A DNA stretch of 64,000 bases, taken from the NCBI GenBank assembly GCA_026537415.1, contig JAFNMF010000001.1, forward strand, positions 1,015,112-1,079,111. The letters are read 5' to 3'. The notes below the pieces were generated by a model, which ran no database searches, had not been told where the DNA came from, and saw nothing but the letters and a program-made list of their open reading frames with translations. A program made the position numbers and the translations under genes. The stretch is from Acetobacteraceae bacterium B3987. GTDB lineage: Bacteria; Pseudomonadota; Alphaproteobacteria; Acetobacterales; Acetobacteraceae. This document shows positions 7,688-15,626 of the stretch, piece by piece; within the stretch, counting starts at the first letter, position 1, and each line of letters begins with the position of its first letter.

Positions 7688-10618
7688 TCAGGCTTTCCGT
7701 TTTTTGCCACTTTTCTTGACGGTTTCTTCCGGTCTGGTGCTTGTGGCAGGTGAGCCAGCGGCCAGCATGGGGGCAAGGAAGTGTCCGGTATGGCTCTCCT
7801 TGCAGGTAGCGATGTCTTCTGGCGTGCCGGTGGCGACAACCTGCCCACCGCCTGCACCGCCTTCCGGCCCGATGTCGATTACCCAGTCTGCCGTCTTGAT
7901 GAGATCGAGATTATGCTCGATGACCAGCACCGTATTGCCCTGTTCCACCAGAGCATGAAGAACATTCAGCAGCTTGTGGACGTCTTCGGTATGCAGCCCG
8001 GTTGTGGGTTCATCCAGCACATAGAGGGTCCGGCCCGTGGCACGGCGGGCGAGTTCCTTGGCGAGTTTCACACGCTGGGCCTCACCACCGGAGAGGGTGG
8101 TGGCCTGCTGGCCAAGGGCCACATAGCCCAGCCCTACCTGCTGGAGGATGGAGAGGCGGTCCGCAATGCGGGGCACGGCACTGAAGAATGGCACGGCCTC
8201 ATCCACCGTCATGGCCAGAACATCCGCAATGGATTTGCCCTTGAACTTGATCTCCAGCGTTTCCCGGTTATAGCGGGCACCTTTGCAGGTATCGCAGGTG
8301 ACGAACACATCCGGCAGGAAGTGCATTTCAATCTTCAGCACACCGTCACCCTGACAGGCCTCGCAGCGTCCCCCCTTGACGTTGAAGGAGAAACGTCCCG
8401 GCTTGTAGCCCCGTGCCTTGGCCTCCGGTAGTTCGGCAAACCAGTCCCGGATGGGGGCGAAGAGGTCCGTATAGGTAGCGGGGTTGGAGCGTGGCGTCCG
8501 CCCGATGGGGGACTGGTCGATCTCGATGATCTTGTCGAGCTGCTCGGTCCCTTCCAGCCGTCCATAAGGCAGGGGGACAGCAGCAGATTTCATGATCTGC
8601 CGGGCCAGCCCTTTGTAGAAGGTATCGGTAATCAGTGTGGACTTCCCGCTGCCGGAAACACCCGTTACGGCAATGAAGGTACCAAGCGGGAACTTTACAC
8701 TGACATTTTTGAGGTTGTTCCCTTTGGCCCCGTGGATGCTGACCCAGCGTTTACTCTTGCGGCGTGTGGTAGGGACGGGGATGCCCCGACGGCCTGCCAG
8801 CCACGCGCCGGTCAGGCTGTCGGGATTTTGGGCGACTTCCTCCGGTGTGCCACAGGCGATGACATGCCCGCCCTGTGTTCCGGCACCCGGCCCCATGTCG
8901 ATGAGATAGTCCGCCTGCCGGATGGCATCCTCATCATGTTCCACGACAAGGACGGTATTGCCGAGATTTCGCAACCTTTCCAGCATGGTGAGCAGGCGGG
9001 CATTGTCCCGCTGGTGCAGCCCGATGGAGGGTTCGTCCAGCACATAAAGGACACCCGTCAGGCCGGAGCCGATCTGTGAGGCCAGCCGGATGCGCTGGCT
9101 TTCCCCGCCGGAGAGCGTGCCGGAACTGCGGGAGAGGGTGAGGTAATCCAGTCCTACACGGTCAAGGAAGTGCAGCCGTTCGGTGATTTCCTTGAGGATG
9201 CGCCGGGCGATTTCAGCCCGCTGGGGTGTCAGGCTGGCCTCCACGGTGCTGAACCATGAGAGGGCTTCGCTGATGGTCAGCTCCGAGGCTTCGGCGATGT
9301 TGCTGTCATTGACCTTTACGCAGAGGGCTTCCGGCCGCAGGCGGGCACCGTGACAGGCGGGGCAGGGCATGGCGGACTGGTACCGGCCCAGAGCCTCCCG
9401 CACATGGACGCTGCTGCTCTGCGCCAGACGGCGTTGCAGATGGCTGATGATGCCCTCGAAGGGCCGGTTGATGGTGTAGGTCTTTCCCTTGCCATCCTGA
9501 TAGGGAATGCTGACAGGCTCGGCAGCACCATTCAGGAGGAACTGGCGGGAGCTGTCCTTCAGCTTGTTCCAGGGCGTGTCCAGCGTTTCTCCGCAATGGC
9601 GGGCAAGGGCGGCGAGGGTCTGGTCAAAGAGCGGGTCCTGCTCATTCCGCCACGGAGCAATGGCTCCTTCCCGCAGGGTCAGGCTGTCATCGGGGATGAT
9701 GAGATTGGGGTCGAAATGCGTCTCCGTCCCCAGCCCGTCACAGGTTGGGCAGGCCCCCATCGGCGCATTGAAGGAGAAAAGGCGGGGTTCCACACTTTCC
9801 AGCATGAAGCCGGATTCCGGGCAGGAATAGCGGGAGGAGAAGGAGGCTTTCAGAGGTTCACGTTCTTCCCCGCTGCGGAGGACTTCCTCAACGGAGGCCA
9901 GACCGTCCGAGAGTTCCAGAGCGGTTTCAAAACTGTCAGCCAGCCGGGTCTCCACACCCTCTTTCAGCACCACACGATCCACCACGACATCCACATTATG
10001 GCGTGTCTTGCGGTTCAGTTTTGGAGCGTCGCTGATCTCGTAGAGCGTGCCATCAATCCGCACACGGGCGAAGCCACGGCGGGTCAGCTCGGCCAGTTCC
10101 TTCGCACAGTCGCCTTTGCGGTCCCGCACGACAGGGGCCAGCAGCATGAGCCGTGTGCCGGTGGGCATGGCCATCACACGGTCCACCATCTGGCTGATGC
10201 TCTGGGCCTCGATGGGCAGGCCGGTAGCCGGGGAGTAGGGTACCCCCGCCCGTGCCCAGAGCAGGCGCATATAGTCGTGAATTTCGGTGATCGTGCCGAC
10301 CGTGGAGCGTGGATTGCGGGAGGTCGTTTTCTGCTCGATGGAAATGGCCGGGGAAAGACCTTCAATGGAGTCCACATCCGGCTTGCCCATCAGCTCCAGA
10401 AACTGGCGGGCATAGGCGGAGAGGCTTTCCACATAGCGACGCTGCCCCTCAGCATAGATGGTGTCGAAGGCGAGGGAGGACTTGCCGGAACCGGACAGGC
10501 CCGTCAGCACGGTCAGTCTGTCCCGGGGGATGGTGACATTGATGTTCCGTAGATTATGCGTACGGGCACCACGGACGATGATGTGGCTTGTGCTGGCGGG
10601 AGGGGGTGTATCTGTCAC
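7688..10618 (-). CDS. uvrA: Excinuclease ABC subunit A
   Basis: 976 residues, usual length. UvrA finds DNA damage in nucleotide excision repair and loads UvrB. Both ATP-binding halves are present: Walker [11 protein letters not shown] near residue 39 and [10 protein letters not shown] near residue 655, each with an ABC signature ([12 protein letters not shown] and [12 protein letters not shown]). Zinc-binding cysteines are visible in [14 protein letters not shown] and the second finger CEACQG...CDTCKG. The start codon is GTG at 10618. A Lys/Arg-rich tail (SGKKRKA) ends the protein. It is divergent from ssb, with a 139-base region between. Confidence 0.97.
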   Translation of the reverse strand: MTDTPPPASTSHIIVRGARTHNLRNINVTIPRDRLTVLTGLSGSGKSSLAFDTIYAEGQRRYVESLSAYARQFLELMGKPDVDSIEGLSPAISIEQKTTSRNPRSTVGTITEIHDYMRLLWARAGVPYSPATGLPIEAQSISQMVDRVMAMPTGTRLMLLAPVVRDRKGDCAKELAELTRRGFARVRIDGTLYEISDAPKLNRKTRHNVDVVVDRVVLKEGVETRLADSFETALELSDGLASVEEVLRSGEEREPLKASFSSRYSCPESGFMLESVEPRLFSFNAPMGACPTCDGLGTETHFDPNLIIPDDSLTLREGAIAPWRNEQDPLFDQTLAALARHCGETLDTPWNKLKDSSRQFLLNGAAEPVSIPYQDGKGKTYTINRPFEGIISHLQRRLAQSSSVHVREALGRYQSAMPCPACHGARLRPEALCVKVNDSNIAEASELTISEALSWFSTVEASLTPQRAEIARRILKEITERLHFLDRVGLDYLTLSRSSGTLSGGESQRIRLASQIGSGLTGVLYVLDEPSIGLHQRDNARLLTMLERLRNLGNTVLVVEHDEDAIRQADYLIDMGPGAGTQGGHVIACGTPEEVAQNPDSLTGAWLAGRRGIPVPTTRRKSKRWVSIHGAKGNNLKNVSVKFPLGTFIAVTGVSGSGKSTLITDTFYKGLARQIMKSAAVPLPYGRLEGTEQLDKIIEIDQSPIGRTPRSNPATYTDLFAPIRDWFAELPEAKARGYKPGRFSFNVKGGRCEACQGDGVLKIEMHFLPDVFVTCDTCKGARYNRETLEIKFKGKSIADVLAMTVDEAVPFFSAVPRIADRLSILQQVGLGYVALGQQATTLSGGEAQRVKLAKELARRATGRTLYVLDEPTTGLHTEDVHKLLNVLHALVEQGNTVLVIEHNLDLIKTADWVIDIGPEGGAGGGQVVATGTPEDIATCKESHTGHFLAPMLAAGSPATSTRPEETVKKSGKKRKA

Positions 10619-10757
10619 GCTATGTCCTCAATGACGGCCTTGCGGGCTGTGGTGGATGCATGGGCGGTCCATCTGTGCAATATAGGCAATATGGGTACAC
10701 GGTGCCAGAATCGAACCGTGACAATGAAAAGTTCTTGAGAGAAGTGGAAGAAGACGC

Positions 10758-11345
10758 ATGGCAGGCAGCGTAAACAAGGTCATTTTGGTGGGGAATCTGG
10801 GGCGTGACCCGGAGGTCCGTAACACCCAGTCCGGCAGCAAGGTCGTCAATCTGGCCATCGCCACGAGTGATACGTGGAATGACCGCAACACGGGCGAACG
10901 GCGTGACCGGACGGAGTGGCATCGTGTTGTCATCTTCAATGAGCGTGTTGGCGATGTGGCCGAGCGTTACCTGCGCAAGGGCCGCAAGGTCTATATTGAG
11001 GGTGAGCTTCGCACCCGTAAATGGACAGACCAGCAGGGCATGGAGAAATACACGACCGAGGTCGTGATTGACCGCTTCCGTGGCAATCTCGTGCTGCTGG
11101 ACAGCCAGCGCAGCGGTGGTGATGGCGGCGGTTACGGTGATGATGGCTATGACGGCGGCTATGGCGATGGTGGCAGCAACTGGGGCGGTGGTGGCGGTTC
11201 TGCCCCTGCGGGCCGCGGTGGTGCTGGTGGCGGTAATCGTGGTCCACAGCAAGGCGGTGGCTTTGGTGGTGGGGCCAATTCTGGTTGGGATAGCTCATCA
11301 TCTGGGCATGGCGATCAGAGTCTGGATGACGAAATTCCGTTCTGA
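10758..11345 (+). CDS. ssb: Single-stranded DNA-binding protein
   Basis: 195 residues. An OB fold covers about residues 1-112, beginning SVNKVILVGNLGRDPEVR. A Gly-rich flexible linker (about 118-180) follows, and the tip DDEIPF is the conserved peptide that recruits repair and replication partners. The divergent pairing with uvrA is common in Alphaproteobacteria and suggests shared control in the region 10619-10757, but no convincing LexA box was seen there. Confidence 0.97.
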   Translation: MAGSVNKVILVGNLGRDPEVRNTQSGSKVVNLAIATSDTWNDRNTGERRDRTEWHRVVIFNERVGDVAERYLRKGRKVYIEGELRTRKWTDQQGMEKYTTEVVIDRFRGNLVLLDSQRSGGDGGGYGDDGYDGGYGDGGSNWGGGGGSAPAGRGGAGGGNRGPQQGGGFGGGANSGWDSSSSGHGDQSLDDEIPF

Positions 11346-11428
11346 ACCTGTATCGTGACGATAAATGGCCCGGTGGCATGTGCTGGGTCGTGATGGTGGC
11401 ACGTCTATAAGGCGGAGAGGCTGGGGAT

Positions 11429-12079
11429 ATGGGGGGAGTACGGTACGAACGGGGTGCAGGGTATGTGCGGACTGGTGTGTTACTGGCACTGGTCGGGAGC
11501 ATGCTGGCAGGCTGTGCTACCTCTCCCCCGCAGAATCCTAATAATCTCTGTTCCATCTTTCAGGAAAAACGGGGCTGGTATCATACGGCTATGAGGCAGG
11601 AGGCAAAGTGGCATATTCCTGCTTCTGTCCCTATGGCCATGATGAATCAGGAATCCAGCTTCCGGGCCAATGCACGGACCAGACGGACCTATATCCTCTG
11701 GATTATCCCGTGGGGGCATATCAGCACGGCTTACGGCTATGCTCAGGCGAAGAATGAAATCTGGCATGATTATCAGCGGCAGACTGGTGCCGGTGGTAGT
11801 CGGACTGACTATGCCGATGCTCTCAATTTCATGAACTGGTATATTGCCAATAGCAGGAAGGTGGACGGTATTCCCGTTACTGATGCTACCCGTCAGTATC
11901 TTGCTTATCATGAGGGCTGGACCGGATATCGCCGCCGGACTTATGCCTCCAAAGGATGGCTGATTACGGTGGCCCGTAAGGTGGGCCACCGTGCCCAGCA
12001 GTACCAACAGCAGTATGATGCCTGTAAGGACAGGCTCAAAGGCGGCTGGTGGGAGAACTTCTGGGACTGGTTGTTCTGA
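11429..12079 (+). CDS. Lipoprotein with lytic transglycosylase (SLT) fold
   Basis: 216 residues. A signal peptide ends in the lipobox SMLAGC (lipidated Cys29), so the mature protein is membrane-anchored. MAMMNQESSFRANA holds the expected catalytic glutamate (E75) of the SLT family, which cuts peptidoglycan glycan strands. Helices rich in aromatic residues follow, and the C-terminus is Trp-rich (GGWWENFWDWLF). The usual GLMQ motif is not obvious; its place is taken by WGHISTAYGYAQA. A cell-wall lytic role is likely. It may be cotranscribed with ssb (83-base gap). Confidence 0.75.
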   Translation: MGGVRYERGAGYVRTGVLLALVGSMLAGCATSPPQNPNNLCSIFQEKRGWYHTAMRQEAKWHIPASVPMAMMNQESSFRANARTRRTYILWIIPWGHISTAYGYAQAKNEIWHDYQRQTGAGGSRTDYADALNFMNWYIANSRKVDGIPVTDATRQYLAYHEGWTGYRRRTYASKGWLITVARKVGHRAQQYQQQYDACKDRLKGGWWENFWDWLF

Positions 12080-12862
12080 TTAGCTACCTTTTTGCGGGCT
12101 TGTTAGGCCATTCGCTAAAGCTGCGGCTGCGCCAGGGCTGTGCGGGGCCTTTGTAGGGGCACCGTCCCGGCCGTCATGTCGTGTGTGCGGGATGACATTC
12201 CCATCCATGAGGACGTAGCGGAACTGGCCGTCTTTGATCTCGGCGAGGAAAATATCTTCCAGTTTTTCAATGTTCCGTTTCTTCATGTCCTCTTTGAGGT
12301 CTTCTTCAGAGAGGCCGACATCTTCTAGGTCGTCTGCACGAACAACGCCATCATAATAGATGATGACTGCGGGAAGTTTCTTTTTGTCGGTGATGGCAGT
12401 AATGGCACCGCTTGGCTCAATTTGAGCAAAGTAAACATCATCGAATGAATAAATACCCTGAATATTCAGCTGTGAAGCGATATTGAGCATATCAATCTTA
12501 TTGTTTTTGTCGCGGATGTTTTCCATAAGAAAACGACCGTCTTTAATAATCGGTATCTGTCTACCAATGGTCACATTTCTGAACATGTTGATTTTTCTGC
12601 AGAAACGTGTCAGAGTCAAAAGTATACCAACCCCGATGAGCAGGGCGATGACATATTCGTGGAAGGATATGTTGGTCGTGTAAAGGACCCCGCCCACAAG
12701 CCCACCAAGGATGAAGTTACCGACAAGGTCGATGGCATTCATCTGGGAGACCTGGCTACGACCGGAAATGTTAAGATAAGCGATGATGATGGCGAAGCCC
12801 GTTACCAGCTTCAGGAACATCCAGAGGTTAAGAGCGAGATTCGGGAAGAGTTGGTGAAGCAT
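12080..12862 (-). CDS. DUF421 (YetF-like) membrane protein
   Basis: 260 residues from the chosen start. Three hydrophobic segments (about residues 8-30, 38-62 and 65-85) precede a soluble domain typical of the DUF421/YetF family: GRQIPIIKDGRF, then a helix and a beta region. The function is unknown; Bacillus homologues affect spore or cell-envelope behaviour. The frame extends to 12967, but ATG 12862 has AAGG eight bases upstream and matches the usual N-terminus better. A low-complexity tail of about 45 residues rich in Ala, Pro and Gly is extra to the family. Convergent with the transglycosylase gene, the stop codons directly abutting. Confidence 0.8.
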   Translation of the reverse strand: MLHQLFPNLALNLWMFLKLVTGFAIIIAYLNISGRSQVSQMNAIDLVGNFILGGLVGGVLYTTNISFHEYVIALLIGVGILLTLTRFCRKINMFRNVTIGRQIPIIKDGRFLMENIRDKNNKIDMLNIASQLNIQGIYSFDDVYFAQIEPSGAITAITDKKKLPAVIIYYDGVVRADDLEDVGLSEEDLKEDMKKRNIEKLEDIFLAEIKDGQFRYVLMDGNVIPHTRHDGRDGAPTKAPHSPGAAAALANGLTSPQKGS

Positions 12863-13079
12863 TAAGAGAACCTTGCGAGGGAATAAAGAGAGGGCGGTCT
12901 TCATACAGGGAGTTCTGGTCCTCGTGTAGGAGGGAAAATCCCTTCCACGCAAGGCTATAAGGGTCATTAACAGCTTTTCAAGATGTTGCGATCTTTTTCT
13001 CGCCTGTTACTCTTGAGAGAAGAAAACAGGCACCAAAATTTTCAGAGACCGAATCCGGTCAGGCAAGTAAGGAGTATTC

Positions 13080-13823
13080 ATGAGCAAGCACACGAATTTC
13101 CCGATCCCCGATCAGGCCCCTGCTGCCGTGTTGCCCACAGGGCGTCTTGAAATGATCCTTTTTGACTGTGATGGCGTATTGGTGGGTGGGGAGCATCTCT
13201 CCACGGCTCTGATGTCTGAAGATGCTCGCAACCATGGCTGGAACATCAGTGATGAAGAAGGCAATAAGCTGTTCGGTGGTGGTGAGCTGGCCAAGATTGG
13301 TGAGATGATCGCCGAGAAGACTGGCGATAAGCTGCCTGATAACTGGGATATGATTATGCAGGACCGCATCGTAGAGATGATGCGGAAGAAGGCAAAGGAA
13401 GTTCCCGGTGCGACGAAGATGCTGCGGGATGTTGTGAATGAAATCCGCCTGCCGATCCGTGTCGGTTCCAATTCTTCAGAAGCGGAAATGGAAGCTAAAT
13501 TCTCCAGCACAGGTCTGGATAAGATTCTGAAGGAGGAACGCATCCATTCCGGTCGTGACCTGAATATGCCTAAGCCTCGCCCGGATATTTATCTGTATGG
13601 TGCCAAGCAGGAAGGCATTGATCCGGCCCACTGTCTGGTGCTGGAGGATTCCGATGCGGGTGTTGAGGCTGCTCGTCGTGCAGGAATGGCCTGCGTGTTG
13701 CTGCGTGATCTCGACAAGCCTGCTCCGTCATGGCCGGGGCTGCTGCGTATTGCCCATCTTGATGAGTTCGTGCCGTTGCTGAAGAAGATCATCGCAGCGC
13801 AGGAAGAACACCGCAAAGGCTGA
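13080..13823 (+). CDS. HAD-superfamily phosphatase (subfamily IA)
   Basis: 247 residues. The nucleophile motif ILFDCDGVL gives Asp29 and Asp31, an all-helical cap follows (about 42-110), motif II is VGSNSS, and LEDSDAGVEAARRAGM supplies the metal-binding acidic residues. The organisation is that of small sugar-phosphate phosphatases and phosphoglucomutase-like enzymes. It lies 99 bases upstream of mannitol 2-dehydrogenase on the same strand, so a hexitol- or hexose-phosphate substrate is a reasonable inference. The N-terminal 22 residues are an unusual Pro-rich leader. Confidence 0.85.
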   Translation: MSKHTNFPIPDQAPAAVLPTGRLEMILFDCDGVLVGGEHLSTALMSEDARNHGWNISDEEGNKLFGGGELAKIGEMIAEKTGDKLPDNWDMIMQDRIVEMMRKKAKEVPGATKMLRDVVNEIRLPIRVGSNSSEAEMEAKFSSTGLDKILKEERIHSGRDLNMPKPRPDIYLYGAKQEGIDPAHCLVLEDSDAGVEAARRAGMACVLLRDLDKPAPSWPGLLRIAHLDEFVPLLKKIIAAQEEHRKG

Positions 13824-13851
13824 AGAGAGGCCTTTCCTCGAAGATTGGCGT

Positions 13852-13900
13852 CCGCTTCCCCATCTGTGGGAGCGGGCTGGTTGCTTTGCCCGTTTTATTT
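13852..13900 (+). terminator. Alternative hairpins between the HAD phosphatase and mannitol dehydrogenase genes
   Basis: Hairpin 1 pairs CCGCT(T)CCC (13852-13860) with GGGAGCGG (13868-13875). Hairpin 2 pairs CGGGC (13873-13877) with GCCCG (13888-13892) and is followed by TTTTATTT. The two share bases 13873-13875 and cannot form together. This could be a weak intercistronic terminator or attenuator; the second stem is only five pairs. Confidence 0.35.
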
Positions 13901-13922
13901 ATGATTCTTCTGGAGACACGTC

Positions 13923-15386
13923 ATGCTGACATATGATGGTCTGAAATCCCTGCCGCAGAATGTGGTTGGTCCCGCCTATGATGTACGCAAGGTGACATCG
14001 GGCATCGTGCATTTTGGTGTAGGCAATTTCTTCCGTGCCCATCTGGGTTACTATGTGGACCGTGTTCTCGCACTGCCAGACCAGCAGGGCTGGGGTATTA
14101 CTGGTGTTGGCCTACGCTCCGGGGGGAACTCCGACAGGAAAGCAGAAGAGTTTCAGGCACAGGAAGGTCTATATTCCCTGACGGAAATTGCTGCCGACGG
14201 TAAGGCAGAGATTCGTGTTATGGGCTGTTTGCGTGGGTATCTTCAGGCACCGGATGAGCCGGAAAAGGTGCTTGCCCTTCTGGCGGACAAAGCCACGAAG
14301 ATTGTCTCCATGACTATCACGGAAGGTGGTTATAATATTGATGAAACAACCGGGGAGTTCCGTACATCCCTTCCGGCTGTTCAGAAAGATCTCGCCGACC
14401 CGAAGAACCCCAGAACCATTTTTGGCTTTGTGGTCGAAGGGCTGCGCCGCCGCCGTGAGGCTGGTCATGGTGGTCTGACCATCATGTCCTGCGACAATCT
14501 GCGTCACAATGGTGATGTGTCCCGCAAGGCGTTTGTTGGCTATGCCCGTGCTGTGGATGCTGATCTGGCAGCCTGGATTGAGCAGAATGTGACCTTCCCC
14601 AATGCAATGGTGGACCGCATTACGCCGTCTGTTTCGGATGAAGATAAAGCTAAACTGAATGAGCGTAGTGGATTGGATGACCTTCAGCCGTTGCTGTCTG
14701 AGGATTTCATCCAGTGGGTGATAGAGGATAAATTTGCAGCAGGCCGTCCTGCTTTCGAGAAGGTCGGTGTTGAGTTCACCGATCAGGTGAGTGCCTATGA
14801 ACATGCCAAGATACGGATGCTCAATTCCAGCCATCTTATTCTCAGTGCTGCGGGTATGCTGCTGAATCTCAAGTTAGTGGATGAGGTTCTGCGTGAACCC
14901 CGTGTGCATAAGTTTGTGGATTCTGTTCTGGAAAAGGACGTGATTCCTACCCTTAAGGCACCGCCGGGTGTGGACCTGCATAAGTACAAAGCTACTCTGC
15001 TGACTCGTTTCTCCAATGCGGCGATGGCGGATCAGGTAGCCCGTATTGCTTCCGATGCTACGTCCAAGGCACAGGTGTTCTGGACGGAAACAGTGCGTGC
15101 GGTGTTGGAAGGGGGCCGGGATCGCACACGGATCGTATATTGCATGGCTCTCTTGTTGGAGTTGCTGCGTGGTAAGAACGAAAAAGGTGAGAAAATTGCG
15201 CTTCAGGAGCCTTTTTTGAGCGAAGAGCAGCTGAAGATTGCTGCCTCTGATGACTTGTCAGAGTCGATCAACCTGCCTGCTTTTGATGGTTGGCGTGATT
15301 TGTTGACTCCTGAGATTAAGAAGGAAATTGCTCATAATAGGGAACTGATTCGCAAGGAAGGTGTGCTGTCTAGTCTGCCTGAGTGA
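13923..15386 (+). CDS. Mannitol 2-dehydrogenase (long-chain polyol dehydrogenase)
   Basis: 487 residues, normal for this NAD(P)-dependent family, which interconverts mannitol and fructose in the cytoplasm. The N-terminal nucleotide-binding part starts IVHFGVGNFFRAHLGYYVD. The catalytic set K296, N301, H304 (AKIRMLNSSH) aligns with K295, N300 and H303 of the Pseudomonas fluorescens enzyme. In acetic acid bacteria such enzymes use fructose as an electron sink or recover NADPH. Mannonate or fructuronate reductases share the fold, but the context has no hexuronate genes. A strong terminator follows at 15428. Confidence 0.9.
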   Translation: MLTYDGLKSLPQNVVGPAYDVRKVTSGIVHFGVGNFFRAHLGYYVDRVLALPDQQGWGITGVGLRSGGNSDRKAEEFQAQEGLYSLTEIAADGKAEIRVMGCLRGYLQAPDEPEKVLALLADKATKIVSMTITEGGYNIDETTGEFRTSLPAVQKDLADPKNPRTIFGFVVEGLRRRREAGHGGLTIMSCDNLRHNGDVSRKAFVGYARAVDADLAAWIEQNVTFPNAMVDRITPSVSDEDKAKLNERSGLDDLQPLLSEDFIQWVIEDKFAAGRPAFEKVGVEFTDQVSAYEHAKIRMLNSSHLILSAAGMLLNLKLVDEVLREPRVHKFVDSVLEKDVIPTLKAPPGVDLHKYKATLLTRFSNAAMADQVARIASDATSKAQVFWTETVRAVLEGGRDRTRIVYCMALLLELLRGKNEKGEKIALQEPFLSEEQLKIAASDDLSESINLPAFDGWRDLLTPEIKKEIAHNRELIRKEGVLSSLPE

Positions 15387-15427
15387 GGCTGTTACGAGTG
15401 GCTGTTGTTTGATTATGAGATGGAAAA

Positions 15428-15452
15428 GGGAGGCGTAGGCCTCCCTTTTTTT
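15428..15452 (+). terminator. Terminator after mannitol 2-dehydrogenase
   Basis: GGGAGGC (15428-15434), loop GTAG, GCCTCCC (15439-15445), then seven T. A classic intrinsic terminator that isolates the CRISPR leader from upstream transcription. Confidence 0.92.
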
Positions 15453-15626
15453 ATGTTTACGAGTCTCCTGTGGATAAAATTGTTTTTGGATTGTCTATGA
15501 GGGAGAGACTTTTTTTGATGGGCAAAGAAAGAAAATTTTCCTTGAAGAGATTATTAAAATTATATTTAAGTTGGTAGGTTCTTTGACAATTAAAAAAGAC
15601 TTATATTACTTACGGTTACAACAAGT
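15453..15626 (+). promoter_or_regulatory. AT-rich CRISPR leader
   Basis: 174 bases between the terminator and the first repeat, much richer in A and T than the surrounding genes. TTGACA at 15583-15588 could be a -35 box; the nearest -10-like TATTAC (15604-15609) gives only a 15-base spacer. Leader placement on this side fits the repeat orientation (handle GATGAACCG toward the spacer on the + strand) and the decayed last repeat at the other end. No certain IHF site was identified. Confidence 0.75.

Noticed and set aside
9350-10552. 400-residue ORF opposite uvrA
   Set aside because: Antisense shadow of uvrA without a ribosome-binding site or recognisable motif.
10700-10725. GGTTCGATTC on the minus strand, resembling a tRNA T-loop
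   Set aside because: The flanking five-base stems do not pair, and no D-arm, anticodon arm or acceptor stem can be built around it.
10712-10735. GAAC-N14-GTTC between uvrA and ssb as a possible SOS box
   Set aside because: Alphaproteobacterial LexA boxes are direct repeats GTTC-N7-GTTC; the orientation and spacing here do not fit.
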